Positions 55,049-64,000 of a stretch of 64,000 nucleotides of DNA are shown here, one piece after another. A program made the position numbers and the translations under genes. Source of the DNA: Mesorhizobium sp. dw_380 (lineage in GTDB: Bacteria; Pseudomonadota; Alphaproteobacteria; Rhizobiales; Rhizobiaceae); assembly GCF_018588885.1 (NCBI RefSeq), contig NZ_JAFFIW010000026.1, forward strand, positions 1-64,000, read 5' to 3'. The notes beneath the pieces are model-generated. The model was not told the origin of the DNA. It did no database searches and saw only the letters and a list, made by a program, of their open reading frames with translations. Position 1 is the stretch's first letter. Each line of letters opens with the position of its first letter.

Positions 55049-56491
55049 ATGGCCGATCAGAAAATCTTCGCCGGACCGCGCATTCGCCGCATCCGCAATG
55101 CCAAGGGCCTGACCCAGACGGCGATGGCCGAGGGGCTCGGCATCTCGCCGTCCTATCTCAACCTGATCGAGCGCAACCAGCGCCCGCTGACGGTCCAGCT
55201 GATCCTTAAGCTGGCGTCCGTCTACAAGGTCGATCCGCACGAATTGCAGGGCGAGGCAAGGGGCTCGGTCGCGGCCTTGAAGGAGGTGTTCACCGACCCG
55301 CTGCTGGTCGGCGAATTGCCGGGTGACCAGGAACTGATCGAGCTGGCCGAGGCGGCGCCGAATGCTTCCGCCGCGGTGATAAAACTGTTCCGCGCCTATC
55401 GCGAGCAGGCCGAGCGCCTGTCCGACCTCAACGAGCTTTTGGCGCGCGAGGGCCGGGCGACGGCGCTTTCCGGTGCCCGCCTGCCGATCGACGAGGTGCA
55501 CGAAATCTTCGAGCGGCGGCCGAACCATTTTGCGGCACTCGAGGAGGAGGCCGAGGCGTTCACATCAGTGCTTGATGCCGGCGACGATTTGTCCGGCGCG
55601 CTCAAGGCCTGGCTGAAGCGCGAATACGGCATCGTGGTCAAGGTCCTGCCGGTCGCCACCATGCCGAACTGGCGCCGCCGCTATGATCGCCACTCGCAGC
55701 GCCTGTTCCTGTCCGAGCGGCTGTCGCCGTTCGACCAGTTGCGTGAGGTGGCGATGGAGGCCTGCCTGATCCGCATGACGGTCGCGGTCGCCGGCGAGAT
55801 CCAGGCGCTCAAGCCGAGCACGGACGAGGCCCGCCGTCTCGCCCGCTTCGAACTCGGCCGCTATGCCGCGCATGCGCTGATGATGCCTTACCAGGCCTTT
55901 CACGCCGCCGCCGTTCGCGCCCGCTACGATATCGATGTCCTGCGCTCGCGCTTCGGCGTTTCCTTCGAGCAGGCGGCGAACCGGCTGACCATGCTGCAGC
56001 GTCAGGGCGCGTCTGGTGTGCCGTTCTTCATGCTGGAGGTCGACAATGCGGGAAACCGCTTCCGCCGGGCCGGCAGCCAGGGCTTTCCGCACAGCCGCTT
56101 CGGCGGTGGCTGCCCCAAGCTGCCCGTGCATGTCGCCTTCTCCCAGCCCGGCCAGGTCTTCGTCGAGGCGGTGGAAATGCCCGACGGCGCCGAGTTCCTG
56201 TGCATCGCGCGCACGCTGGAAGGGCCGCAAGGCGCGTTCTCCGAACGACCGCGCCGCACGGCGCTGCTGCTCGGCTGCGACATCGGCTTTCGCGACGACA
56301 TCGTCTATGGCGCGGCATTGCCTGGCGCAGGCGCAAAGGCTGGGCCGGGCACTGTCGCGGCAACGCCGGTCGGACCGGCCTGCCGGCTTTGCGAACGTGT
56401 CGGCTGCCTGGCGCGTGCCGAGCCGCCGGTGACGCGCCCGCTCGGCCTCGACGAGATGGTGACGGGCCTGAGCGCCTTCGATTTCCAGTAA
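55049..56491 (+). CDS. XRE-family short-chain fatty-acid-type regulator (ScfR/RamB-like)
   Basis: A 480-residue regulator. Residues about 7-65 form the XRE helix-turn-helix (RIRRIRNAKGLTQTAMAEGL, SPSYLNLIERNQRPLT). Residues about 180-310 resemble the ImmA/IrrE domain but have no HExxH zinc motif, so it is probably not a protease. The C-terminal DUF2083-like part has a cysteine cluster (CRLCERVGCLARAEPP) that could bind metal. RamB controls glyoxylate genes in actinobacteria, and rhizobial relatives sit next to aceA. The divergent position makes aceA the obvious target. A TTGACA-like element occurs at 54954. Confidence 0.88.
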   Translation: MADQKIFAGPRIRRIRNAKGLTQTAMAEGLGISPSYLNLIERNQRPLTVQLILKLASVYKVDPHELQGEARGSVAALKEVFTDPLLVGELPGDQELIELAEAAPNASAAVIKLFRAYREQAERLSDLNELLAREGRATALSGARLPIDEVHEIFERRPNHFAALEEEAEAFTSVLDAGDDLSGALKAWLKREYGIVVKVLPVATMPNWRRRYDRHSQRLFLSERLSPFDQLREVAMEACLIRMTVAVAGEIQALKPSTDEARRLARFELGRYAAHALMMPYQAFHAAAVRARYDIDVLRSRFGVSFEQAANRLTMLQRQGASGVPFFMLEVDNAGNRFRRAGSQGFPHSRFGGGCPKLPVHVAFSQPGQVFVEAVEMPDGAEFLCIARTLEGPQGAFSERPRRTALLLGCDIGFRDDIVYGAALPGAGAKAGPGTVAATPVGPACRLCERVGCLARAEPPVTRPLGLDEMVTGLSAFDFQ

Positions 56492-56627
56492 CGCGGCAGC
56501 AAAGGTGCCACAATCGTCGCCGGTGTCTGGATCACCCGCTGCTCAAGTCTTTGCGTTACGCGAACAGAGCAGTTTTTTGTCGTCCCTTGCGCATCGTCCC
56601 GTCCACAAAAGCTCGACAGTCGCGCCC

Positions 56628-57581
56628 ATGACAGACGCAGCATCATCACCGAACCTTGTTACCTCGACAGTCTCGCCGCGCGAGGAGCGCGTCGGCATGC
56701 TTTTGGTCTTCCTGTCGGCGCTGATGTGGAGTTTTGGCGGCACCATCGCTCGTTTCATCACCGTCGGCGACAGCTGGACGGTTATCTTCTGGCGCTCCGT
56801 TTGGGCCGCCGCCTTCCTGCTCTCGTTCATGGCCTGGCGAGACGGCTGGCGCGGCATGTTGAGATCGTTTCGCGACATGGGCCTGCCCGGCCTTGCCGTG
56901 GGGTTCTGCTTCGCCATCGCGTCGACTTCCTTCGTCGTGGCGCTCGCCTACACCACGGTCGCCAACATCCTCTTGATGCAGGCCGGCGTGCCGCTTCTGG
57001 CGGCACTGTTTGCCTGGGCGTTGTTTCGCGAACGGGTCGGTGCCGTGACCTGGATGGCAATTGCCGCCGTCATCGCCGGCGTCGCCATCATGGTGTCGGA
57101 ATCGCTCGATGGCGCCGTCTCGCCCATAGGCGACGGGCTGGCGCTGCTGATCGCGTTCATGTTCTCGATCGCCACCGTCATCACAAGGCGGTTCTCCAGC
57201 GTGAGGATGACGCCGGCGACCTGTCTCGGCACCATCCTGGCCGCGGGCCTTGCCGCCTCGCAGGCATCGACCTTCACGGTCTCGGCAGGCGACATGGGCT
57301 TTCTCTTTGCTTTCGGCGTGGTCAATCTCGGCATCGGCCTCGCCTTCTTCGCCACCGGCGCGCGCCTGATCCCGGCCGCCATCGCGGCACTGCTCGGCAC
57401 GTTCGAGCCGATTCTTGGGCCTATATGGGTCTGGCTCATCCATTCCGAGGTGCCGTCCGGGCGCACCATCATCGGCGGCGCGGTGGTGGTCACGGCGCTG
57501 CTTGTCCATATCGGGCTCGAGTTCAAGCGCCAGGCACGGCCGAGACGCGCTGGGGTCACCGGGGTGCCGTCGCCTAATTGA
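56628..57581 (+). CDS. EamA/DMT-family transporter
   Basis: A 317-residue inner-membrane protein with ten predicted helices in two EamA repeats (LLVFLSALMWSFGGTIARFI and VNLGIGLAFFATGARLIPAA). ATG 56628 is used; the frame extends upstream to 56505 with non-coding content. A conserved ILGPIWVWLIHSEVPS marks the second repeat. DMT transporters export amino acids or other metabolites; the substrate is unknown here. Confidence 0.88.
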   Translation: MTDAASSPNLVTSTVSPREERVGMLLVFLSALMWSFGGTIARFITVGDSWTVIFWRSVWAAAFLLSFMAWRDGWRGMLRSFRDMGLPGLAVGFCFAIASTSFVVALAYTTVANILLMQAGVPLLAALFAWALFRERVGAVTWMAIAAVIAGVAIMVSESLDGAVSPIGDGLALLIAFMFSIATVITRRFSSVRMTPATCLGTILAAGLAASQASTFTVSAGDMGFLFAFGVVNLGIGLAFFATGARLIPAAIAALLGTFEPILGPIWVWLIHSEVPSGRTIIGGAVVVTALLVHIGLEFKRQARPRRAGVTGVPSPN

Positions 57582-57893
57582 TGCGGCGCTAAAGCTTTGC
57601 CATTGACAACGTCACTGCCGCCCGGGCAGGCTGGGACCTCGGCAACAACAAGACAGGCTTATCTTGCCAAGTCTCCCTGCCGGTCAGATCGAGACCGGAC
57701 CAAGTTTCTGTATTTCTGTCCGCGCGGCGGCGAAAGCTTCTGACGGCGCCGTGATTCCTCCCAGCCCGGGACGGCTGCGCGGCCGCAAGCAGCGCTTGTT
57801 GTGCCTTGGAAACCTCAATAGTCTGAAGCAAATGCCCGGCCGCGCACAAGTCGCGACGAGCCGGCGATGGAACACTCACCAAAGGAGAATAGC
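57582..57893. other. Promoter region of the potFGHI operon
   Basis: This 312-bp gap follows the EamA gene and precedes potF. No terminator or RNA gene is visible. The reading frames in it lack coding character. AAAGGAG at its end is the potF ribosome site. Confidence 0.5.
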
Positions 57894-58991
57894 ATGATCC
57901 GCAAAGCGCTCTGGCTTTCGGCGACCTCGGTATTTCTGACATTGTTCACGCCCGCCGGACATGCCGAGGACCGCGTCGTCAATGTCTTCAACTGGTCCGA
58001 TTATATCGACCCGACGATCATCGACGACTTCACCAAGAAGACCGGCATCAAGGTCGTCTACGACACCTTCGATTCCAACGAGATCCTGGAAACCAAGCTG
58101 CTTGCCGGCGGCAGCGGCTATGACGTCGTCGTGCCGAGCGGCAACTTCCTCGCTCGCCAGATCCAGGCCGGTGTGTTCCAGAAGCTCGACAAGTCGAAGC
58201 TGCCGAACCTCTCCAACATGTGGGACACGGTTTCCCAAAGAACCGCCAAATACGACCCGGGCAATGAGTATTCGATCAACTACATGTGGGGCACGGTCGG
58301 TATCGGCTACAACATCAAGAAGGTGCAGGCAGCGCTCGGCACCGACAAGATCGACAGCTGGGACGTGTTCTTCAATCCCGAAAGGCTCGCCAAGCTGAAG
58401 GACTGCGGCGTCTACGTGCTGGATTCGCCGGCCGACATCATTCCGGCGGCGCTGAAATATATCGGCCTCGACCCGAACAGCACCTCGCCCGACGACATCG
58501 CCAAGGCCGAGGACGCGCTGATGAAGGTCCGCCCCTTTATCAGGAAGTTCCACTCGTCCGAGTACATCAATGCACTCGCCAATGGTGACATCTGCCTGGC
58601 GGTCGGCTGGTCGGGTGATGTGTTCCAGGCCCGCAACCGCGCGGTCGACGCCAAGCAAGGCGTCGAGATCGGCTATTCCGTGCCGAAGGAAGGCGCCCAG
58701 ATGTGGTTCGACCAGATGGCCATTCCGGCCGATGCGCCGCATGTCGCCGAAGCGCATGAATTCCTCAACTACATGATGACGCCGGAAGTGATCGCCAAAT
58801 CGTCGAATGCCGTGCTCTACGCCAACGGCAACAAGGCGTCCCAACAGTTCGTCGACAAGGCGCTGCTGACCGATCCGGCGGTCTATCCTGACGACGCGAC
58901 CTTGCAGAAGCTCTATACGGTCTCGCCGTACGATCCCAAGACCCAGCGTGTCATCACCCGTACCTGGACCAAGATCGTCACCGGCCAGTAA
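57894..58991 (+). CDS. potF: Putrescine/spermidine-binding periplasmic protein
   Basis: A 365-residue solute-binding protein with a signal peptide (about 1-24, ending GHA). The mature part begins with the typical VNVFNWSDYIDPTIIDDF and has the polyamine-binding residues in YDVVVPSGNFLARQIQAGVF, INYMWGTVGIGYN, DSPADIIPAALKYIG and LAVGWSGDVFQARNRA. It delivers polyamines to the PotGHI importer encoded downstream. AAAGGAG lies 7 nt before the ATG. Confidence 0.93.
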   Translation: MIRKALWLSATSVFLTLFTPAGHAEDRVVNVFNWSDYIDPTIIDDFTKKTGIKVVYDTFDSNEILETKLLAGGSGYDVVVPSGNFLARQIQAGVFQKLDKSKLPNLSNMWDTVSQRTAKYDPGNEYSINYMWGTVGIGYNIKKVQAALGTDKIDSWDVFFNPERLAKLKDCGVYVLDSPADIIPAALKYIGLDPNSTSPDDIAKAEDALMKVRPFIRKFHSSEYINALANGDICLAVGWSGDVFQARNRAVDAKQGVEIGYSVPKEGAQMWFDQMAIPADAPHVAEAHEFLNYMMTPEVIAKSSNAVLYANGNKASQQFVDKALLTDPAVYPDDATLQKLYTVSPYDPKTQRVITRTWTKIVTGQ

Positions 58992-59004
58992 GCCATATGA
59001 CACG

Positions 59005-59028
59005 ACCCCGGCAGCTGGCTGCCGGGGT
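59005..59028 (+). terminator. Hairpin between potF and potG (attenuator)
   Basis: ACCCCGGCAGC and GCTGCCGGGGT make an 11-bp perfect stem with a 2-nt loop, followed by TGCTTTCTGTT. It lies 13 bp after potF. Such hairpins often limit read-through so that binding protein is made in excess of the transporter. Confidence 0.65.
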
Positions 59029-59068
59029 TGCTTTCTGTTGGGACATCAAAAACAGCACGGAGTGGGAT

Positions 59069-60208
59069 ATGAAATCGCTTGGCAGCATCCGCAGGGATTT
59101 CACGCCATGGAACGACCCGAGCGCCAGGCCATATATACAGTTCGAGAACGTCACCAAGAAGTTCGGTGACTTCACCGCCGTCAACAATTTGTCGCTGGCC
59201 ATCTTCGAGCGCGAGTTCTTCGCCTTGCTCGGTGCCTCGGGTTGTGGAAAGTCGACTCTGCTCAGGATGCTTGCCGGCTTCGAGGAACCGACCGCCGGCC
59301 GCATCCTGCTCGACGGCCAGGATCTGCGTGGCATCCCGCCCTATCGGCGGCCAGTCAACATGATGTTCCAGTCCTATGCCCTGTTCCCGCATATGACGGT
59401 CGAGAAGAACATTGCCTTCGGCCTCAAGCAGGAAGGCATGCCCAGTCCCGATATCGAAAAGCGCGTCGCCGAGATGCTGAAGTTGGTCAAGCTCGAGCAG
59501 TTCGCCAAGCGCAAGCCGCACCAGCTCTCCGGCGGTCAGCGCCAGCGCGTCGCGCTTGCGCGCTCGGTCGCCAAGCGGCCGAAGGTACTGCTGCTCGACG
59601 AGCCGCTCGGCGCGCTCGACAAGAAGCTGCGCGAGGAAACCCAGTTCGAATTGATGGATTTGCAGCAGGAGCTCGGGCTGACCTTCGTCGTCGTCACCCA
59701 CGACCAGGAAGAGGCGATGACCATGGCCGATCGCATTGCCATCATGGACAAGGGCGAGGTCATGCAGGTGGCGACGCCGGCGGAAGTCTACGAGGCCCCC
59801 ACGTCGCGCTTCGTCGCCCATTTCGTCGGCAATGTGAACATGTTCGAGGGCAAGGTCGCCGAGCGGTCGGCCAACACCACACGCATCACCGGGTCGAGCG
59901 GAGCCCAGATCGTTGTCGAGAACAGCGGCGCCGCTGCCGCCAATGCCGATATCGTCTTCGCCATCAGGCCGGAGAAGATCAAGGTCTCGTCAAAAAAGCC
60001 GGCCGATGCCGTCAACGCGCTGCAAGGCGAAGTCTACGACATCGCCTATCTCGGCGACATGACCGTCTATCACGTCAGGCTGGACGACGGGCAAATCGTG
60101 CGGGCAAGCGCCTTGAACGCGGCGCGCGTGACCGAGGATCCGCTGACCTGGAACGACCGCGCCTGGGTGTCCTTCCGGCCCGACGCCGGCGTCGTGCTGG
60201 CGCGGTAG
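59069..60208 (+). CDS. potG: Polyamine ABC transporter ATPase
   Basis: A 379-residue ATPase subunit. ATG 59069 has a GGAGTGGG ribosome site. Walker A is LGASGCGKST, the Q-loop is MMFQSYALFPHMT, the signature is LSGGQRQRVALARSVAK, and Walker B is VLLLDEPLGALD with the switch His in VVTHDQEEAMTMADR. The C-terminal TOBE domain (about 290-378) is typical of MalK/PotG-type ATPases. The stop overlaps the GTG that could start potH. Confidence 0.94.
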   Translation: MKSLGSIRRDFTPWNDPSARPYIQFENVTKKFGDFTAVNNLSLAIFEREFFALLGASGCGKSTLLRMLAGFEEPTAGRILLDGQDLRGIPPYRRPVNMMFQSYALFPHMTVEKNIAFGLKQEGMPSPDIEKRVAEMLKLVKLEQFAKRKPHQLSGGQRQRVALARSVAKRPKVLLLDEPLGALDKKLREETQFELMDLQQELGLTFVVVTHDQEEAMTMADRIAIMDKGEVMQVATPAEVYEAPTSRFVAHFVGNVNMFEGKVAERSANTTRITGSSGAQIVVENSGAAAANADIVFAIRPEKIKVSSKKPADAVNALQGEVYDIAYLGDMTVYHVRLDDGQIVRASALNAARVTEDPLTWNDRAWVSFRPDAGVVLAR

Positions 60209-60216
60209 TGGCTGAT

Positions 60217-61185
60217 ATGTCCAACATCGCCGTCACCGATGCCGCTATGCCATCGACTGCCGCCAAGCCGTTCCTGACGCGCCTGGGCGCCGGTTTCGTC
60301 AACCGGCTCGTCATCATCGTCCCCTATCTCTGGCTGCTATTCTTCTTTCTCATCCCCTTCGTCATCGTCTTCAAGATTTCGCTGTCGCAGACGGCGATCG
60401 CCATGCCGCCCTACACACCGGTGCTCGATTTCAGGGAGGGTATTTCCGGCTTTTTCGAAAGGTTCCGCAATCTCAACTTCGACAATTACGTCTGGCTGAC
60501 GCAGGACGCGCTCTATTTCAAGGCTTACGTCACCAGCCTGATCATCGCTGCCATTTCGACGGTGCTGACGCTGCTGGTCGGCTATCCCATCGCGTACGGC
60601 ATGGCGCGTGCGCCGGCCACCATCCGCCCGACATTGCTGATGCTGGTCATCCTGCCGTTCTGGACGTCGTTCCTGATCCGCGTCTATGCCTGGATCGGGA
60701 TCCTCAAGCCCGAAGGCCTGCTCAACCAGCTGCTCTTGTCGCTGCACATCATCAACCAGCCGCTGGTCATCCTCAACACCTACACGGCAATCTTCATCGG
60801 CATCGTCTATTCCTATTTGCCGTTCATGGTGCTGCCGCTCTATTCGTCGCTGGAAAAGATGGACTATTCCCTGATCGAGGCGGCCAAGGATCTCGGCTGC
60901 CCGCCGACATCAGCCTTCTGGAAGATCACCTTCCCGCTGTCGCTGCCCGGCGTCATCGCTGGCTGCCTGCTGGTGTTCATCCCGGCCGTCGGTGAGTTCG
61001 TCATCCCCGATCTGCTCGGCGGATCGCAGACGCTGATGATCGGCAAGACGCTCTGGAACGAGTTCTTCGCCAACCGTGACTGGCCGGTCTCGTCGGCCGT
61101 CGCCGTCATCCTGCTGCTGCTGCTGACCGTGCCGATCATGCTTTTCCAGCAGGCACAGGCCAGGGCCCAGGAGCAGGACAAATGA
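60217..61185 (+). CDS. potH: Polyamine ABC transporter permease
   Basis: A 322-residue permease with six main helices and the BPD_transp_1 domain. The coupling motif EAAKDLGCPPTSAFWKITFP contacts PotG. ATG 60217 is used; GTG 60208, overlapping the potG stop (TAGTG), would add three residues. It forms the membrane pore with PotI and overlaps it by 4 bp (ATGA). Confidence 0.93.
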   Translation: MSNIAVTDAAMPSTAAKPFLTRLGAGFVNRLVIIVPYLWLLFFFLIPFVIVFKISLSQTAIAMPPYTPVLDFREGISGFFERFRNLNFDNYVWLTQDALYFKAYVTSLIIAAISTVLTLLVGYPIAYGMARAPATIRPTLLMLVILPFWTSFLIRVYAWIGILKPEGLLNQLLLSLHIINQPLVILNTYTAIFIGIVYSYLPFMVLPLYSSLEKMDYSLIEAAKDLGCPPTSAFWKITFPLSLPGVIAGCLLVFIPAVGEFVIPDLLGGSQTLMIGKTLWNEFFANRDWPVSSAVAVILLLLLTVPIMLFQQAQARAQEQDK

Positions 61186-62000
61186 ACACCACCTGGAGCC
61201 GCTTCAACGTCACTTCGATCGTGCTGGGCTTTGCCTTTCTCTACCTGCCGATCGTGCTGCTCATCGTCTTCTCCTTCAACGAATCCAAACTCGTCACCGT
61301 CTGGGGCGGCTTCTCGACCAAATGGTACGTGTCGCTGTTCCACAATCAGGGCCTGATGGATGCCACCTGGGTCACGGCGCGTGTCGGCGTGATTTCGGCA
61401 ACGGTGGCGACGGTGCTCGGCACGCTGGCGGCGCTGACCCTGACGCGCTACACGCGGTTCAGGGGCAGGGTGCTGTTTTCCGGCATGGTCTTCGCGCCGC
61501 TGGTCATGCCGGAAGTCATCACCGGCCTGTCGCTGCTGCTGCTCTTCGTCGCCATCGGTCTCGACCGCGGCTTCTTCACGGTGACGCTTGCCCACATCAC
61601 GCTCACCATGTGCTTCGTGGCGGTCGTCGTGCAATCGCGTCTGGTTTCCTTCGACCGTTCGCTGGAGGAGGCGGCGATGGATCTCGGCGCAACGCCGGCG
61701 AAGACCTTCTTCCAGATCACGCTGCCGGTCATCCTGCCGGCGATCGTGTCCGGCTGGATGCTGGCTTTCACCCTTTCGCTCGACGATCTGGTCATTGCCA
61801 GCTTCACCTCGGGGCCGGGTGCCACGACGCTGCCGATGAAGATCTACAGCCAGGTCCGTCTCGGTGTGACGCCGGAGATCAATGCCGCCTGCACCATCCT
61901 GATCGCCGTTGTCGCGGTCGGCGTCATCCTCGCTTCGATCGCCAACAAGCGGCGCGAGGTGCAGCGCCAGCTCGACGAACGGGCCGCGCAGCGCGGGTGA
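61182..62000 (+). CDS. potI: Polyamine ABC transporter permease
   Basis: A 272-residue permease partner of PotH with the same fold. The coupling motif is EEAAMDLGATPAKTFFQITL, and the loop SFTSGPGATTLPMKIYSQVR is typical of PotI/PotC. The start overlaps the potH stop. A palindromic repeat lies immediately after the stop and separates it from the convergent AsmA gene. Confidence 0.93.
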   Translation: MNTTWSRFNVTSIVLGFAFLYLPIVLLIVFSFNESKLVTVWGGFSTKWYVSLFHNQGLMDATWVTARVGVISATVATVLGTLAALTLTRYTRFRGRVLFSGMVFAPLVMPEVITGLSLLLLFVAIGLDRGFFTVTLAHITLTMCFVAVVVQSRLVSFDRSLEEAAMDLGATPAKTFFQITLPVILPAIVSGWMLAFTLSLDDLVIASFTSGPGATTLPMKIYSQVRLGVTPEINAACTILIAVVAVGVILASIANKRREVQRQLDERAAQRG

Positions 62001-62070
62001 GCAGGATCCGAAAAGCATGCCCTCGGGCCTGACCCGAGGATGGAAGCCGGTTTTCGGATAAGATCATGTC
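62001..62070. repeat. Palindromic intergenic repeat (RIME-like), copy 2
   Basis: It shares GATCC-GAAAAG and GGTTTTCGGATAAGATCATG with copy 1 at 33788-33836, but with an inserted inner hairpin (CCTCGGG/CCCGAGG). It lies between convergent genes and can fold into a long stem, so it may serve as a terminator. Confidence 0.7.
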
Positions 62071-62090
62071 AACTTAACGAAACCGCGTGG

Positions 62091-63944
62091 CTATTCGCCC
62101 GAAACGCCGCGGCTTATCGGTGAAATGAACGGCGTGCTCCACGTTCCGCCGACGAAGAAGGATGACTGGTTCGGCCCCTGCTGGCCGTTCTTCTGCGCCG
62201 CCGTCTGGTCTGGCTGGATGACGCCGCCGGACAGTGCCAGCCCACGCCCCGCATAGGAGGCGATGCCGGAAAGCCAGATCTTGTTTTTCGCCGAATTGGC
62301 CTCGGCCTTGTCCAGCCTCGCCACGCCTCTCGAAATGGTTGCCTTCACTTCGGCGCCGTCTATCGGCAATGTCCCGTCCGAAACGTCGTCGAGCGCGAAG
62401 AAGCCGCCCTGTTCGGTATGTTTGAGAAAGGCCGGCAGGTTGAACTTGCTGAGCGCGCCTGGGCCGAAGGTCGCCGAGACCGAGCCGTCCGCGTTCTCAA
62501 AGATCGAATCCCAGGTCCTGCCCGGTCCCTTGAGGATGACCGAAACGGTGCCGGTGCCGACCGGCACCAGCCGGGTCATTCCGGCCGCCGTGCCGAATGC
62601 GCCGCCATCGACATCTGACGCAAGCAGCCGGATTTCGACTTGGGTCCCCTCGGGCTTACGGTCGAAGCGGAGGCTGGTCTGGATGTTGCCGCCAAAGGCC
62701 GAGGCATCGGAGATGTCGAAGACGGAAAGGCCATCCTTGACCTGGGCGGTGGCGGCGACATCGGCTAGCTGGATGGCACCCGCCGTGGCATGCGCCGCCG
62801 ACAGCCTGAGGTCGAGGTTGACGCGGTCGGCGAAATTTGTGTCGGCGTCACCTGGTCCAGCCCCGCTCGCCGGTCCCAGCGGCGTGAAGGCGGACAAAAA
62901 TGATCTGAGGTCGAGCGTGTCGAAGGCGAGCGTGCCCGAGATCACCGGCTGTGCGTCGCCGAGCGACAGGTCCAGCGCGCCCATACCCGGATTGTTGTCC
63001 AGCGACAGCGCGGTGTTCTCGAACTTGACGCGCCCGGCCGACGCGGTGACCTTGCTCGAAATGCTGACGGAGCCGATCGCCGCACTCGGAGCGATGCCGG
63101 CTTGCGACCATTCCAGCACGCGGCGCAGCGAAGGGGCCGCGAACTTCACCTGGCCGTCGAAATAGGCGTTTTCGGACATGCTGGCCGTGCCGTCGAAGGA
63201 GAAGGTGGCGGGCGCGGCCTTGAAGGACAGGGTGAGCGGCGCCATGCCGCCGGCAAACAGCACCAGCGGCTTCGGCGAGGCGGCATCGACGGTCACGCTT
63301 TCGCCGCGCCAGATTCCGGTTGCCGACAGCGTCGCATTGCTGTTCATCGCCGCCCATGTCGCCTGGCCGCTAAGGCTGCTCAGGATCTCCACGTCCTTGC
63401 CGTTCACGGACGCAACCATGCGGCCATCCCTGAACTCCACCGTACCGAACGTGTCGGCGGGCAGCTTGTCGAGATCGGGCTTGGCAGGATCGGCACTGAC
63501 CACGCCGCGCGCCGCATCGATGGAACGCGCGATGCGGCCGCCGGTCGGCGCCGTGGGCAGGAACAGACCGTCCGCCGTTCGCTGCACCCGGATCGTCGGC
63601 CGCACCAGCCGTGCCGTGGAGAACTCCACGTCGCCACGCAATGCCGCCATGGCCGAGAGGTCGACCTCGACCCGTTCAGCCTCGACGACTGGCGACGCGT
63701 CGGTATCCGTCCACTTCGACAGCGTCACATCGGTCAGGATTGCGCGGAATTTCGGCCAGACCTCAATCCGCGGCGAGCCATCGATGGCGACCCGGAACCC
63801 GCTCCAGGCGCTCATTTCCCAGGCGATGCGATCGCGCACGATGCGCGTCGAGGCAATCAGCGGCAGGGCGGCGACCACCAGAGCGATGACGATCACGGCA
63901 GCGCCGATCGCCCATACTCCGCGGCGGATCAAGGATGATGGCAT
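62091..63944 (-). CDS. AsmA-family envelope protein
   Basis: A 617-residue protein with an N-terminal membrane helix (about 10-32), then the AsmA N-domain (VRDRIAWEMSAWSGFRVAID, GSPRIEVWPKFRAILTDVTL) and a large beta-rich periplasmic part. The C-terminal AsmA_2 region contains FDISDASAFGGNIQTSLRFD and PGALSKFNLPAFLKHTEQGG. AsmA-like proteins are thought to bridge inner and outer membranes for lipid transfer; whether this one does is unknown. The start and stop both lie inside the window. Confidence 0.9.
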   Translation of the reverse strand: MPSSLIRRGVWAIGAAVIVIALVVAALPLIASTRIVRDRIAWEMSAWSGFRVAIDGSPRIEVWPKFRAILTDVTLSKWTDTDASPVVEAERVEVDLSAMAALRGDVEFSTARLVRPTIRVQRTADGLFLPTAPTGGRIARSIDAARGVVSADPAKPDLDKLPADTFGTVEFRDGRMVASVNGKDVEILSSLSGQATWAAMNSNATLSATGIWRGESVTVDAASPKPLVLFAGGMAPLTLSFKAAPATFSFDGTASMSENAYFDGQVKFAAPSLRRVLEWSQAGIAPSAAIGSVSISSKVTASAGRVKFENTALSLDNNPGMGALDLSLGDAQPVISGTLAFDTLDLRSFLSAFTPLGPASGAGPGDADTNFADRVNLDLRLSAAHATAGAIQLADVAATAQVKDGLSVFDISDASAFGGNIQTSLRFDRKPEGTQVEIRLLASDVDGGAFGTAAGMTRLVPVGTGTVSVILKGPGRTWDSIFENADGSVSATFGPGALSKFNLPAFLKHTEQGGFFALDDVSDGTLPIDGAEVKATISRGVARLDKAEANSAKNKIWLSGIASYAGRGLALSGGVIQPDQTAAQKNGQQGPNQSSFFVGGTWSTPFISPISRGVSGE

Positions 63945-64000
63945 ATCGCCCCGTATGCTTCCATTCCGATAAAAATCGTCCGACGGGTATAACCCAGTCG

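Noticed and set aside
57589..57942. 117-residue minus-strand frame before potF
   Set aside because: It overlaps the potF start and signal peptide and lacks coding character.
59242..60216. Extension of the potH frame upstream through potG
   Set aside because: This is an out-of-frame shadow of potG; the real permease begins near 60208-60217.

Overview
The window is a GC-rich, gene-dense stretch of an alphaproteobacterial chromosome. The gene set fits the Hyphomicrobiales, most likely Mesorhizobium or a close relative. It includes a two-armed tad/cpa pilus locus with a short cpa-type lipoprotein, a perfect CtrA-type box at the pilin promoter, a zwf-pgl-edd operon, isocitrate lyase divergent from an ScfR/RamB-like regulator, and two copies of a rhizobial-style palindromic repeat. 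This placement is inferred from content; there is no rRNA or other marker gene in the window.

Layout. 1-8.9 kb is a LapA/LapG-like surface adhesin module: the N-terminal 631 residues of a large VCBS-repeat adhesin, a periplasmic transglutaminase-like cysteine protease, a complete type I secretion system (TolC, ABC exporter, HlyD adaptor) and an unusual ribbon-helix-helix protein with a PAS-like C-terminus. 9.3-23.0 kb is a complete Flp/Tad pilus locus in two divergent arms. The minus arm carries pilin, cpaB, cpaC, a lipoprotein, tadG, two tadE-like genes and cpaE, and continues through overlapping reading frames into an L,D-transpeptidase and a coiled-coil membrane protein. The plus arm carries cpaF, tadB, tadC, tadD and cpaA. 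23.1-28.4 kb holds a histidine-rich membrane protein of unknown function, a Tat-exported multicopper oxidase, a COG4091-type dehydrogenase and proC. 28.4-37.9 kb is a surface-polysaccharide cluster: ligase/polymerase, four glycosyltransferase-like proteins, a flippase and a Wzz-type protein without a kinase domain.

38.1-48.0 kb contains folD, a GlxA-type AraC regulator, a periplasmic von Willebrand A protein with repeats, the Entner-Doudoroff operon zwf-pgl-edd, a short-chain dehydrogenase and an SH3-domain membrane protein. 48.4-52.5 kb has a probable puuA-puuB pair (gamma-glutamyl-polyamine route) separated by a small cassette: a frameshifted four-helix-bundle gene bounded by inverted arrays of an 8-bp tandem repeat. 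52.5-56.5 kb has a degenerate receiver protein, aceA with a small co-transcribed gene, and the divergent regulator. 56.6-63.9 kb has an EamA transporter, a potFGHI polyamine ABC importer and an AsmA-family protein.

The genes suggest a surface- and plant-associated lifestyle: two attachment systems (secreted adhesin and Flp pili), a polysaccharide, and central carbon and polyamine catabolism. The most unusual item is the octamer-bounded cassette at 49.69-50.17 kb. Its arrays supply the stop codon of the upstream gene and abut the start of the downstream gene. No tRNA, rRNA, CRISPR array, transposase or prophage was seen.
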